The notes below the pieces were generated by a model. It saw only the letters and a list, made by a program, of their open reading frames with translations, was not told where the DNA came from and did not search any database. The position numbers and the translations under genes are program-made. DNA of 7,212 bases, taken from positions 1 to 7,212 of the forward strand of contig JAKANG010000060.1 of assembly GCA_021812505.1 (NCBI GenBank). Direction: 5' to 3'. Positions 1 through 6,902 of the stretch are shown here, one piece after another (position 1 is the stretch's first letter; every line of letters begins with the position of its first letter). This DNA is from Pseudomonadota bacterium. GTDB lineage: Bacteria > Pseudomonadota > Alphaproteobacteria > Rhizobiales > Beijerinckiaceae.

Positions 1-1
1 C

Positions 2-604
2 GACAATCGCGTCGAGATCGATCGCGCCCGCCACGCCTTGCAGCTCGCGCAAGATGGCCGCAAGGTCGCCGTTGTCTCGGGCGGCGACGCCGGCGTGTTC
101 GGCATGGCGGCGGCGGTGCTGGAGGCCGTGGAAAAAGGCGACGCCGCATGGCGCGCGCTGGACCTTCAGGTCGTGCCGGGCGTCAGCGCGGTGCTGGCGG
201 CGGCGGCGCGGCTCGGCGCGCCGCTCGGCCATGATTTCTGCGTGATTTCGCTCTCCGACAATCTCAAGCCCTGGGAAATCATCGCGCGCCGCCTGCGCGC
301 GGCGGCCGAAGGCGATTTCGTCATCGCGCTTTATAATCCAGCGTCGAAGGCGCGCCCGCGCCAGATTTTCGATGCCTTCGATCTGTTGCGCGACATGAAG
401 GGCGGCGAAACGCCCGTCGCGCTTGCGCGTGCGGTTGGCCGCGCGGACGAGAGAGTTATCATATCCGACCTCGCCTCGGTCGATCCCGCGCTCGTCGACA
501 TGGCGACTCTGGTCCTGATCGGCTCTTCCGAGACGCGTTTCCTTCCGCGCCCCGGCGCCGAGCCTTGGCTGCTGACTCCGCGTTCTTATGGAGCCGGTCG
601 ATGA
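2..604 (+). CDS. cobJ: Precorrin-3B C17-methyltransferase CobJ, 5' end missing
   Basis: CobJ uses S-adenosylmethionine to methylate C17 of the precorrin-3 intermediate and contracts the ring, giving precorrin-4, in the cytoplasm. The reading frame is open from the left edge (first whole codon at 2), so the N-terminus lies outside; about 200 residues of a family usually near 250 are present. Recognisable tetrapyrrole-methylase features, in order: the SAM-loop region SGGDAGVFGMA (bases 77-109), then VVPGVSAVLAAAARLGAPLG, then the typical CobJ segment ISLSDNLKPWE, then ALYNPASKARPRQ, and near the end ISDLAS. The SAM loop reads GDAG where the family normally has GDPG. The TGA stop (602-604) lies inside the 3' end of cobK on the other strand. 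The product call is firm; the start cannot be given. Confidence 0.95.
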   Translation, partial: DNRVEIDRARHALQLAQDGRKVAVVSGGDAGVFGMAAAVLEAVEKGDAAWRALDLQVVPGVSAVLAAAARLGAPLGHDFCVISLSDNLKPWEIIARRLRAAAEGDFVIALYNPASKARPRQIFDAFDLLRDMKGGETPVALARAVGRADERVIISDLASVDPALVDMATLVLIGSSETRFLPRPGAEPWLLTPRSYGAGR

Positions 605-1332
605 GCCTCGATCCAGTCCAGCACGTCGGCGAGCCGCGCCGCTTCCTCGGCGCCTTCGGCTTGCGGACGCGCAATGAGGACGACCGGGATTTTCAGTTCG
701 CGGGCGGCGACGAGCTTGGCCGCTGTCGCGCCGCCGCCGCTGTTCTTGGAAACGAGAAACTCGATGCGCTCGGCGCGCATGATGTCGCGCTCGCCTTCGA
801 GCGTGAAGGGGCCGCGCGCGGAAATGAATTTGTGATGCGGCAACAGCCGCAGTTCCTCGGGCCGGTCGATCGCGCGCACGAGATAGAAATGCTGTGGCGC
901 GGCGGCGAAGGCGGCGAGTTGCAGGCGTCCGTGAGTGAGGAAAACCCGGCGCGGTTTCGCGCCGAGCGCGGCGACGGCCTCGGCGACGCCGCCGACTTCG
1001 CTCCAGTCGTCGCCTTCGTTCGGCGCCCAGGCCGGACGCGAAAAAACGAGCAGCGGAACGCCGCTGGCGGCGCTTGCCGCGCGGGCGTTGGCCGAGATCT
1101 GCGCGGCGAAGGGGTGGGTGGCGTCGATCAGGGCGTCGAATTGATGGTCGCGCAGGAATGTCGCAAGGCCCTCGACGCCGCCGAAGCCGCCGACGCGGCA
1201 GGGAATGGGCGCGGGCGCGGGGTTCTGGGTGCGGCCCGCGAGCGAAAGCAGGGGTTCGACATCGGCTCGGGTCGCCAGGGCGCTCGCCAGATCGCTCGCC
1301 TGCGTCGTTCCGCCGAGAATAAGTATGCGCAA
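586..1332 (-). CDS. cobK: Precorrin-6A reductase CobK
   Basis: CobK is the NADPH-dependent enzyme that reduces precorrin-6A to dihydroprecorrin-6 (precorrin-6B), acting after the C1 methylation and before CobL. The 248-residue product has the usual length. Visible motifs: N-terminal nucleotide-binding LGGTTQA (residues 6-12), SLAGRT (30-35), RVGGFGG (46-52), DATHPFA (70-76), FLTHGR (131-136), RAIDRPE (153-159), ARGPF (172-176), and the C-terminal SKNSGGGATAAKL (196-208), a hallmark of the family. The start is TTG: an in-frame TGA sits 9 codons upstream (1357-1359) with no ATG or GTG between, and a GGAG lies 7 bases before the TTG. The gene lies opposite its neighbours, divergent from cobL across 26 bases and overlapping the end of cobJ by 19. 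Its promoter must therefore lie in or just before the 5' part of cobL. Confidence 0.95.
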   Translation of the reverse strand: MRILILGGTTQASDLASALATRADVEPLLSLAGRTQNPAPAPIPCRVGGFGGVEGLATFLRDHQFDALIDATHPFAAQISANARAASAASGVPLLVFSRPAWAPNEGDDWSEVGGVAEAVAALGAKPRRVFLTHGRLQLAAFAAAPQHFYLVRAIDRPEELRLLPHHKFISARGPFTLEGERDIMRAERIEFLVSKNSGGGATAAKLVAARELKIPVVLIARPQAEGAEEAARLADVLDWIEAHRPAP

Positions 1333-1339
1333 GGGGCCG

Positions 1340-1343
1340 CTCC
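1340..1343 (-). promoter_or_regulatory. Ribosome binding site of cobK
   Basis: On the minus strand GGAG ends 7 bases before the TTG at 1330-1332. It supports TTG as the true start, since an in-frame stop at 1357-1359 rules out any start further upstream. The site lies in the 26-base spacer shared with the divergent cobL start. Confidence 0.6.
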
Positions 1344-1358
1344 GTTGCGGGGGGCGTC

Positions 1359-2570
1359 ATGACGGCGCGCTGGCTCACCCTGATCGGGCTTGGCGAGGAC
1401 GGGCGCGCCAGCCTGTCTCCTGCCGCAAACGAAGCGCTCGCGCAAGCGGCGCTGGTGGTCGGCGGCGCGCGCCATCTGGCGCTCGCCGAGCCGCTTGCCT
1501 GCGAAACTCTCGCCTGGCCCTCGCCGATGGATCAGGCCTATCCGCGGATTTTGGCGCGGCGCGGTGAAAAGGTGGTGGTGCTCGCCTCCGGCGATCCATT
1601 CTTCTATGGCGTCGGCTCGGTGTTGGCGCGCTCGATTCCGGCCGAAGAAATGACCTGCCTGCCGGCGCCATCCGCCTTCAGCCTTGTCGCCGCGCGGCTC
1701 GGCTGGGCGCAGCAGGAGTGCGCGCTGATCACATTGCACGGCCGCCCGCTGGAAAAAATCATTCCGCATCTGTTCGACGGCGAAAAAATCATCGCGCTGT
1801 CCTGGGACGGCGCGACGCCGCGCAATCTCGCCGATCTGCTGACGCGACGCGGCTTTGGCGCCTCGCGGATGACGGTCTGCGAAAATCTCGGGGGTCCGCG
1901 CGAGCGCGTGAGGGCGACGCGCGCGCGCGATTTCGCGCTCGAAGATGTCGATGCGCTCAACACAATCGCGCTCGACGTCGTTGCGGATCGCGACGCCGGG
2001 ATCATCGCCCGCGCGCCCGGGCTAGCGGACGATTTTTTCGAACATGACGGCCAGATCACCAAGGCGGAAATTCGCGCCTTGACCCTTTCCGCGCTCGCGC
2101 CCCGTCGCGGCGAATTGCTGTGGGATATTGGCGCAGGCTCCGGTTCTGTCGCCATCGAATTTCTGCTGGCCGATGACAGGAACGCCGCGATCGCGATCGA
2201 GGCCAATGCGGCGCGCGCGGAGCGCATCCGCCGCAACGCTTTGGCGTTGGGAACGCCGCAATTGCAGATCGTCGAGGGGCGCGCTCCGGAAGCCTTGCGC
2301 GGCCTGCCGGCGCCGCGGAAGATTTTCGTTGGCGGCGGGGTGACCGCGCCGGGCCTGCTCGACGCCGCGCTCGACGCTCTGGCGCCCGGCGGTCGGCTCG
2401 TGGTCAATGGCGTGACCCTTGAAACGCAGGCGCTGCTGGTCGCGCGCCACGGCGCGCTCGGCGGCGCGCTGATTTCGGCGCAAATCGCGCGCGCGGAAAA
2501 GCTCGGCGGCTTTTTCGCCTTTCGCCCGGCTTTGCCGATCGTGCAATGGACCTTCGACAAACCATGTTGA
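1359..2570 (+). CDS. cobL: Precorrin-6Y C5,15-methyltransferase (decarboxylating) CobL, CbiE-CbiT fusion
   Basis: CobL carries out two SAM-dependent methylations (C5 and C15) and the decarboxylation of the C12 acetate, turning precorrin-6B into precorrin-8. The 403-residue length fits the fused form. The N-terminal CbiE-like tetrapyrrole methylase half (about residues 1-205) shows LTLIGLGEDG (6-15), ASGDPFFYG (76-84) and LHGRP (126-130). The C-terminal CbiT-like half (about 228-400) is a Rossmann-fold methyltransferase with DGQITKAEIRAL (230-241), the SAM-binding DIGAGSGSVAIE (256-267), the acidic ribose-binding position in IEAN (280-283) and FVGGG (323-327). ATG at 1359 is chosen because the conserved IGLGEDG motif follows at once; a G-rich run just upstream gives a weak ribosome site. 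It is the first gene of a tight + strand run with cobE and cobM. Confidence 0.96.
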   Translation: MTARWLTLIGLGEDGRASLSPAANEALAQAALVVGGARHLALAEPLACETLAWPSPMDQAYPRILARRGEKVVVLASGDPFFYGVGSVLARSIPAEEMTCLPAPSAFSLVAARLGWAQQECALITLHGRPLEKIIPHLFDGEKIIALSWDGATPRNLADLLTRRGFGASRMTVCENLGGPRERVRATRARDFALEDVDALNTIALDVVADRDAGIIARAPGLADDFFEHDGQITKAEIRALTLSALAPRRGELLWDIGAGSGSVAIEFLLADDRNAAIAIEANAARAERIRRNALALGTPQLQIVEGRAPEALRGLPAPRKIFVGGGVTAPGLLDAALDALAPGGRLVVNGVTLETQALLVARHGALGGALISAQIARAEKLGGFFAFRPALPIVQWTFDKPC

Positions 2571-2971
2571 GCAGGATCGCCATCGGCCTCGGCTTTACGT
2601 CGAGCGCCCGCGCACAGGACATTCAAGCCCTCGTTCGCGCCATGCTGGACGCCGCGCCGCCGCATGCGCAGGCAAAAATCTTCACCCTCGCGCGCAAGGC
2701 TCAAAGCGCCGCATTGTGTGAGGCGGTCGCCAGTCTCGGCCTGGAGGTCGAAGCGCTCGACGATGCCGAATTTGCCGCGCGCCAGAGCGAATTTCTCGCG
2801 CGCGGCGCAAAGGCGTCGGAAAAGGTCAGGGAAAAGACCGGCCTCGCCAGCGTCGCCGAAGCGGCGGCCCTGATGGGCGGCGGACCGCGCGCGACGCTGC
2901 TGGCGCCGCGGCGCGCGGCGCGAAACGTCACCTGCGCTTTGGCGGCGCCCGCAGACGAGTTGCAAGCATGA
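2564..2971 (+). CDS. cobE: CobE, CbiG C-terminal-domain protein of cobalamin synthesis
   Basis: This is a small protein (135 residues) homologous to the C-terminal domain of CbiG. In the anaerobic route CbiG opens the ring lactone to release acetaldehyde. CobE lacks the N-terminal CbiG domains, and its role in the aerobic route is not settled. Visible family marks: IAIGLGF near the N-terminus, LGLEVEAL in the middle, the typical [13 protein letters not shown], then [23 protein letters not shown] near the C-terminus (split here for reading: [11 protein letters not shown] and [12 protein letters not shown]). ATG at 2564 is preferred because it places the IAIGLGF strand at the very start, as in relatives, and it overlaps the cobL stop (ATGTTGA). 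An in-frame ATG at 2546 would add six residues and overlap cobL by 25 bases; neither has a strong ribosome site, so translation is probably coupled to cobL. The stop overlaps the cobM start as ATGA. Confidence 0.88.
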   Translation: MLSRIAIGLGFTSSARAQDIQALVRAMLDAAPPHAQAKIFTLARKAQSAALCEAVASLGLEVEALDDAEFAARQSEFLARGAKASEKVREKTGLASVAEAAALMGGGPRATLLAPRRAARNVTCALAAPADELQA

Positions 2972-3759
2972 AGGTCCATTTCATTGGCGCCGGCCCCGGC
3001 GCGCCCGATCTCATCACCCTGCGCGGCCGCGACATTCTCGCGCGCTGCCCGGTCTGCCTTTATGCGGGCTCGCTCGTGCCGAGGGAACTGCTCTCCCACT
3101 GCCCGCCCGGCGCGCGAATCGTCGACACCGCGCCCATGACTCTCGATGAGATCGAGGTGGAATTCCGGCGCGCCCGCGACGCGGATCAGGACGTCGCGCG
3201 GCTTCATTCCGGCGATCTCTCGGTCTGGAGCGCGATGGGCGAGCAATTGCGCCGCCTCGACGCGCTCGGGATTGGCTATGACGTCACGCCCGGCGTGCCG
3301 TCCTTCGCCGCCGCCGCGGCCGCCCTGCGCCGCGAGCTGACCTTGCCGGAAGTTGCGCAATCCCTCGTCCTGACTCGCACCTCGGGCCGCGCCTCGTCCA
3401 TGCCGGAAAAGGAAAAGCTCGCCGCTTTCGCAGCCACTGGCGCGACGCTCGCGATCCATCTCTCCATTCATGCGCTGGAAAAGATCGTCGCGGAGCTCTT
3501 GCCTTTTTATGGGCCCGATTGCCCGATCGCCCTTGTCTTCCGCGCCAGCTGGCCCGACGAGCGGATCATCCAGGCGACGCTTTCGACCATTGTCGCCGCG
3601 ACGCGTGACAATCCGATGGAGCGCACGGCGCTGATCCTCGTCGGCCCGGCCTTGAGCGCGAATGATTTTCGCGAGAGCGCCCTTTACGATCCCGATTACC
3701 GCCGCCGCTACCGGGGCGGCTTCGTGCGGCCCGATGGAACTGTCGCGGAGGACGAATGA
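2968..3759 (+). CDS. cobM: Precorrin-4 C11-methyltransferase CobM
   Basis: CobM transfers a methyl group from SAM to C11 of precorrin-4, giving precorrin-5, the step right after CobJ. The 263-residue product is full length. The tetrapyrrole methylase fold is shown by [14 protein letters not shown] (residues 7-20), LYAGSLVP (31-38), [14 protein letters not shown] (80-93), TPGVPSF (107-113), the CobM/CbiF-typical [14 protein letters not shown] (136-149), AIHLS (162-166) and FRASWPDE (191-198). The start ATG overlaps the cobE stop (ATGA at 2968-2971), which argues for translational coupling and a common transcript with cobL and cobE. The TGA stop at 3757-3759 is followed after 11 bases by the 3' end of the opposing cbiD. 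C11 specificity rather than another ring position is inferred from the whole-motif pattern and is firm. Confidence 0.96.
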   Translation: MKVHFIGAGPGAPDLITLRGRDILARCPVCLYAGSLVPRELLSHCPPGARIVDTAPMTLDEIEVEFRRARDADQDVARLHSGDLSVWSAMGEQLRRLDALGIGYDVTPGVPSFAAAAAALRRELTLPEVAQSLVLTRTSGRASSMPEKEKLAAFAATGATLAIHLSIHALEKIVAELLPFYGPDCPIALVFRASWPDERIIQATLSTIVAATRDNPMERTALILVGPALSANDFRESALYDPDYRRRYRGGFVRPDGTVAEDE

Positions 3760-3770
3760 GCGAAACGGCC

Positions 3771-4853
3771 TCAATCGATCTGGCGAAAGCCCGTCCGCGC
3801 CAGCAGCCTGCCCTCGCGGTCGAAGACGACAATTTCGAGGGCGCTCGGCGCGCCGTGCAGCTTTTTGGCCGCCGAGCGCCATGCCGCCTCGGCGACGGCG
3901 GGGGCAAGATCCTGTCTTGCGGCAGCGGCGAGTTCGAAGGCGTGCTTGGCGGAATTGGCCGCGCGGATCTGTTCCGCGAGGGCGCCCGTCGTGAAGTCCG
4001 CGAGGAAGGCGAGATCGACTTCGCCGCGTTTGGAATGGAGATCGAGCAGGCCCTGCGCCAGTTTGGTCATCTTGGCCATGCCGCCCGCGACGACCACGCG
4101 CGGGACCGGATGCAGGCGCAGATATTTCAGCATGCCGCCGACGAAATCGCCCATGTCGATCAGCGCTTCGTCGGGCAAGGCGTGGAGCGCCTTGACGGCG
4201 GCTTCGGAGGTCGAGCCGGTCGCGCCGGCGACGATGTCCAATCCGCAGGCGCGGGCGACGTCGATCCCGCGATGGATCGAGGCGATCCACGCCGCGCAGG
4301 AAAAGGGCGTGACGATTCCGGTCGTGCCGAGAATCGACAGGCCGCCGAGGATTCCCAGTCGCGCATTGAGCGTGCGCTCGGCGATTTTCGCGCCGCCGGG
4401 CACGGAAATTTCGACATGGAAATCGGGCGCGTCATTGCGCGGAAAAGCTTCGGCTTCGATCGCGGCGCGGATCATCTGGCGCGGCATGGGGTTGATCGCC
4501 GGCTCGCCTACGGCCAGCGGCAGGCCAGGCCTGGTGACGGTCCCGACGCCCTCGCCGGCGGAAAAGGTCACGCCCGCGCCGGCCACGCCGCGCGTAACCC
4601 GCGCGACGATCAGCGCGCCATGGGTGACGTCGGGGTCGTCGCCGGCGTCCTTGACCACCCCGGCGCGGCAGAAATCCGCGCCGCGTTCCGTCAGGGCGAG
4701 CGCGAAGGCGGGCGTCTGGCCGCCCGGCAGGCGAATGGTCACCGGGTCGGGAAATTCGCCGCCCATCAGCGCGGCGGCGGCGGCGCGGGCGGCGGCGGCT
4801 GCGCAGGCGCCCGTCGTCCAGCCGCGCCGAAGCTTGGAGGCGTCGTCGATCAT
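3771..4853 (-). CDS. cbiD: Precorrin-5 C1-methyltransferase, CbiD family
   Basis: CbiD methylates C1 of (cobalt-)precorrin-5 with SAM, accompanying loss of the two-carbon fragment. In classical aerobic clusters this step is done by the unrelated CobF, so CbiD likely stands in for CobF here. The 360-residue product has family-typical length and motifs: RRGWTTGACA (9-18), VVKDAGDDPDVTHGA (66-80), GVGTVTRPGLP (102-112), GEPAINP (116-122), ERTLNARLGILGGLSI (159-174), GTTGIV (176-181), GDFVGG (235-240) and GGMAKMTKLAQG (257-268). An alanine-rich run follows residue 16. ATG at 4851-4853 is preferred because RRGWTTGA normally begins within about ten residues of the start. A TTG at 4884-4886 would add eleven residues (MLLLAGAVAGG). 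It lies on the strand opposite cobM and cobB, converging on cobM and diverging from cobB, so it needs its own promoter. Confidence 0.94.
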   Translation of the reverse strand: MIDDASKLRRGWTTGACAAAAARAAAAALMGGEFPDPVTIRLPGGQTPAFALALTERGADFCRAGVVKDAGDDPDVTHGALIVARVTRGVAGAGVTFSAGEGVGTVTRPGLPLAVGEPAINPMPRQMIRAAIEAEAFPRNDAPDFHVEISVPGGAKIAERTLNARLGILGGLSILGTTGIVTPFSCAAWIASIHRGIDVARACGLDIVAGATGSTSEAAVKALHALPDEALIDMGDFVGGMLKYLRLHPVPRVVVAGGMAKMTKLAQGLLDLHSKRGEVDLAFLADFTTGALAEQIRAANSAKHAFELAAAARQDLAPAVAEAAWRSAAKKLHGAPSALEIVVFDREGRLLARTGFRQID

Positions 4854-4854
4854 G

Positions 4855-4860
4855 CCTCCT
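4855..4860 (-). promoter_or_regulatory. AGGAGG next to the cbiD ATG
   Basis: A full AGGAGG is present on the minus strand but ends only 1 base before the preferred ATG (4851-4853), much closer than the usual 5 to 9 bases. Either the close spacing is tolerated, or the hexamer is just the Gly-Gly codons of an N-terminal extension starting at TTG 4886. The sequence alone does not decide between them. Confidence 0.3.
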
Positions 4861-4886
4861 GCTACCGCGCCGGCAAGCAGAAGCAA

Positions 4887-4891
4887 AAGGA
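4887..4891 (+). promoter_or_regulatory. Ribosome binding site of cobB
   Basis: AAGGA ends 9 bases before the cobB ATG at 4901. It sits in the short cbiD-cobB divergent spacer, directly beside the alternative TTG start of cbiD (4884-4886). If cbiD starts at TTG, the two 5' ends are almost back to back, with 14 bases between the coding regions. Confidence 0.55.
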
Positions 4892-4900
4892 TTTCTTCGC

Positions 4901-6217
4901 ATGAGCCTCAAAGGCCTGCTCATCGCTGCGCCGCGCTCCGGCTCCGGCAAGACGACATTCACCCTTGGCGCCATGCGCGCTTTGCGCCAGCGCGGCGTCG
5001 TGGTGGCCGGCGTCAAGTCCGGGCCCGATTACATCGACCCCGCCTTTCATCGCGCGGCGCTGGGGCGCGACAGCTATAATCTCGATTCCTGGGCCATGCC
5101 GCCGGACCTCCTCGCGGCGCTCGCGGCCCAGGCGGCTTCGGGCGCCGACCTCCTGCTGGCGGAAGCGTCCATGGGCCTGTTCGACGGCGTTCCCGCGCCT
5201 ATCGGGCGCTCCGGCGCCTCCGCCGACGTCGCCGCCGCGCTCGGCCTGCCTGTCCTGCTGGTGCTCGACGCCTCGGGGCAGGCGCAATCGGCGGGCGCCG
5301 TCGCCAAGGGCTGCGCGGCTTTCGATCCGCGTCTGCGGGTCGCCGGCGTCGTCCTGAACAATATCGCCAGTCCGCGGCATCTGACCCTGGCGCGCGCCGG
5401 GATCGAGGCGGCGGGGCTGCGGCTCGTCGGCTCGATGCCCAAATGCAAGGACGTTTCGCTGCCCGAACGCCACCTTGGTCTGGTTCAGGCGGCGGAAACG
5501 GCGGGCCTGGACAGGAAGCTCGATTCCCTCGCCACGTTCGTCGAGAACCACGTGGATCTCGACGCCCTGCTGGAAATCGCCGCGCCGCTCGGCTTGCCAG
5601 CGCGAGCCGTTTCGGCTCTTTGCCCGCCAGGCCAGCGCATCGCTGTCGCCCGCGACGAGGCCTTTTCCTTCCTTTATCCGCATATTCTCGGCGGCTGGCG
5701 GCAGAGCGGCGCGGAAATCCTCGCCTTTTCGCCGCTCGCCGACGAGCCGCCGTCGGCCGAGGCCGATTGTGTCTGGCTGCCGGGCGGCTACCCGGAGCTT
5801 CACGCCGGGCGGCTCGCCGCGAACACGCGCTTTCTCGGGGGACTGCGGGCTTTCGCAGCCGACAGGCCGGTCCACGGCGAATGCGGCGGCTATATGGTCC
5901 TCGGCGAAAGCCTGACCGACGCCGAAGGAACCGAACACGCCATGGCCGGGCTCCTGTCGGCGCGGACCTCCTTCGCCAAGCGCAAGATGACGCTCGGCTA
6001 CCGCGACGCGACCCTGCTGGACGATTGTGCTCTGGGCCGGAAAGGGCAAAGATTTCGCGGCCACGAGTTTCATTACGCCAGTATCGTCGCACAGGGCGCG
6101 GACGCGCCCATGGCGTCGGCCGCGGACGCCTATGGCGGCGCGCCAACGCCGGCCGGTTCGCGGCGGGGGCTGGTGACTGGCAGCTTTTTCCATTGCGTCG
6201 CGGAGGTTGTATCATGA
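4901..6217 (+). CDS. cobB: Cobyrinate / hydrogenobyrinate a,c-diamide synthase CobB (CbiA family)
   Basis: This ATP- and glutamine-dependent enzyme amidates the a and c carboxyl side chains; in an aerobic pathway the substrate is hydrogenobyrinic acid and the product feeds cobalt insertion by CobNST. The 438-residue product has both expected domains. The N-terminal dethiobiotin-synthetase-like ATPase has the P-loop APRSGSGKTT (residues 10-19), VKSGPDYIDP (38-47) and EASMGLFDG (88-96). The C-terminal class I glutamine amidotransferase has LPGGYPELH (293-301), the nucleophile Cys328 in HGECGGYMVLG (325-335), HEFHY (388-392) and the late catalytic His431 in GSFFH. ATG at 4901 is supported by AAGGA 9 bases upstream and the immediate P-loop. 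The end overlaps bluB by ATGA. The naming is the aerobic CobB (amidase), not the CobB sirtuin. Confidence 0.96.
   Translation: MSLKGLLIAAPRSGSGKTTFTLGAMRALRQRGVVVAGVKSGPDYIDPAFHRAALGRDSYNLDSWAMPPDLLAALAAQAASGADLLLAEASMGLFDGVPAPIGRSGASADVAAALGLPVLLVLDASGQAQSAGAVAKGCAAFDPRLRVAGVVLNNIASPRHLTLARAGIEAAGLRLVGSMPKCKDVSLPERHLGLVQAAETAGLDRKLDSLATFVENHVDLDALLEIAAPLGLPARAVSALCPPGQRIAVARDEAFSFLYPHILGGWRQSGAEILAFSPLADEPPSAEADCVWLPGGYPELHAGRLAANTRFLGGLRAFAADRPVHGECGGYMVLGESLTDAEGTEHAMAGLLSARTSFAKRKMTLGYRDATLLDDCALGRKGQRFRGHEFHYASIVAQGADAPMASAADAYGGAPTPAGSRRGLVTGSFFHCVAEVVS
6202..6206 (+). promoter_or_regulatory. Ribosome binding site of bluB
   Basis: GGAGG ends 7 bases before the ATG at 6214, inside the last codons of cobB. 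It fixes the bluB start at 6214 although the frame is open far upstream within cobB, and with the ATGA overlap it suggests coupled translation. Confidence 0.7.
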
Positions 6218-6855
6218 CGCCGAAGCCGGTCTTCGACGCGCATTTCCGCGAGGAGCTCGCCGAACTGATGCGCTGGCGGCGCGACGTGCGGCGCTTTCGC
6301 ACGGACCCGGTTCCCGAACCGCTGCTGGACAGCCTTTTCGATCTCGCCCAGATTGCCCCGTCGGTCGGCAACAGCCAGCCTTGGCGCTTCATCCGCGTCG
6401 AAAGTCCGGGCAAACGCGCCGAAATCCGACGGAATTTCGAAGTGTGCAACGCGGAGGCCATGGCGGCGCAAAGCAGCGAGCGCGCCGGCGTCTATGCAAG
6501 GCTCAAGCTTGCCGGCCTCGACGCCGCCCCCGTGCAACTCGCGGTCTTTTGCGACCATGCGACCGAGCAGGGCCTCGGGCTCGGAATGCGCACCATGCCG
6601 GAAATGCTGGATTATTCGGTCGTCGGCATGATTGCCGGGCTCTGGCTCGCGGCCCGCGCCGCCGGGCTTGGCCTTGGCTGGGTGTCCATCCTCGATCCGG
6701 CACGGGTCTGCGCCGCGCTCGATGCGCCGAAGTCCTATAAATTCATTGCATTCCTTTGCCTGGGCTGGCCTGAGGAAGAGCATGTCGATCCCGAGTTGGT
6801 TCGCTATAGCTGGCAGGATCGCACCGAGGAGGGGCGAAGAATCGTTACGGTATGA
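6214..6855 (+). CDS. bluB: 5,6-dimethylbenzimidazole synthase BluB
   Basis: BluB is a nitroreductase-fold flavoenzyme that breaks down reduced FMN with molecular oxygen to make 5,6-dimethylbenzimidazole, the lower axial ligand base of cobalamin. The product is 213 residues. Visible marks: WRRDVRRF (21-28), with Asp24 at the position expected for the catalytic Asp32 of the Sinorhizobium protein; APSVGNSQPWRF (48-59) for flavin binding; MRTMPEMLDYSVVGMIAG (125-142); GLGWVSIL (153-160), where Ser158 matches the expected second functional residue; and FLCLGWPEEEH (180-190). The Asp and Ser matches are judged by local pattern and spacing, not by alignment. The start overlaps the cobB stop as ATGA and has GGAGG 7 bases upstream. 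Its presence implies an oxygen-using organism able to make its own lower ligand. It is the last gene of this + strand run. Confidence 0.94.
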   Translation: MTPKPVFDAHFREELAELMRWRRDVRRFRTDPVPEPLLDSLFDLAQIAPSVGNSQPWRFIRVESPGKRAEIRRNFEVCNAEAMAAQSSERAGVYARLKLAGLDAAPVQLAVFCDHATEQGLGLGMRTMPEMLDYSVVGMIAGLWLAARAAGLGLGWVSILDPARVCAALDAPKSYKFIAFLCLGWPEEEHVDPELVRYSWQDRTEEGRRIVTV

Positions 6856-6902
6856 TGCCGCGTTATTGCTGTTAAAACTTATATAGTTGAGCTGTATACA
6901 TA

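Noticed and set aside
565..1362. Plus-strand open frame opposite cobK
   Set aside because: The minus strand carries cobK with its full motif set; the plus frame shows no family features and is Arg/Gly/Ala-rich.
1604..2965. Long minus-strand open frame across cobL and cobE
   Set aside because: It is antisense to two well-supported genes, is low in sequence complexity with no motif, and fits GC-rich third-position bias.
3433..3439. GCCACTG, a motif found in cobalamin riboswitches
   Set aside because: It lies inside the cobM coding region and no B12 box or supporting helices are seen around it. No cobalamin riboswitch is visible in the window; one may lie upstream of the cluster.
4770..4803. 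GCG/CGG triplet run resembling a microsatellite
   Set aside because: It encodes the alanine-rich helix after the N-terminal motif of CbiD, and alanine runs are normal in this GC-rich genome. Read as minus-strand codons it is interrupted and varied.
4862..6193. Long open frame on the minus strand across cobB
   Set aside because: It is a composition shadow: the opposing cobB has clear P-loop and amidotransferase motifs, while this frame is rich in Arg, Gly and Ala with no recognisable domain.
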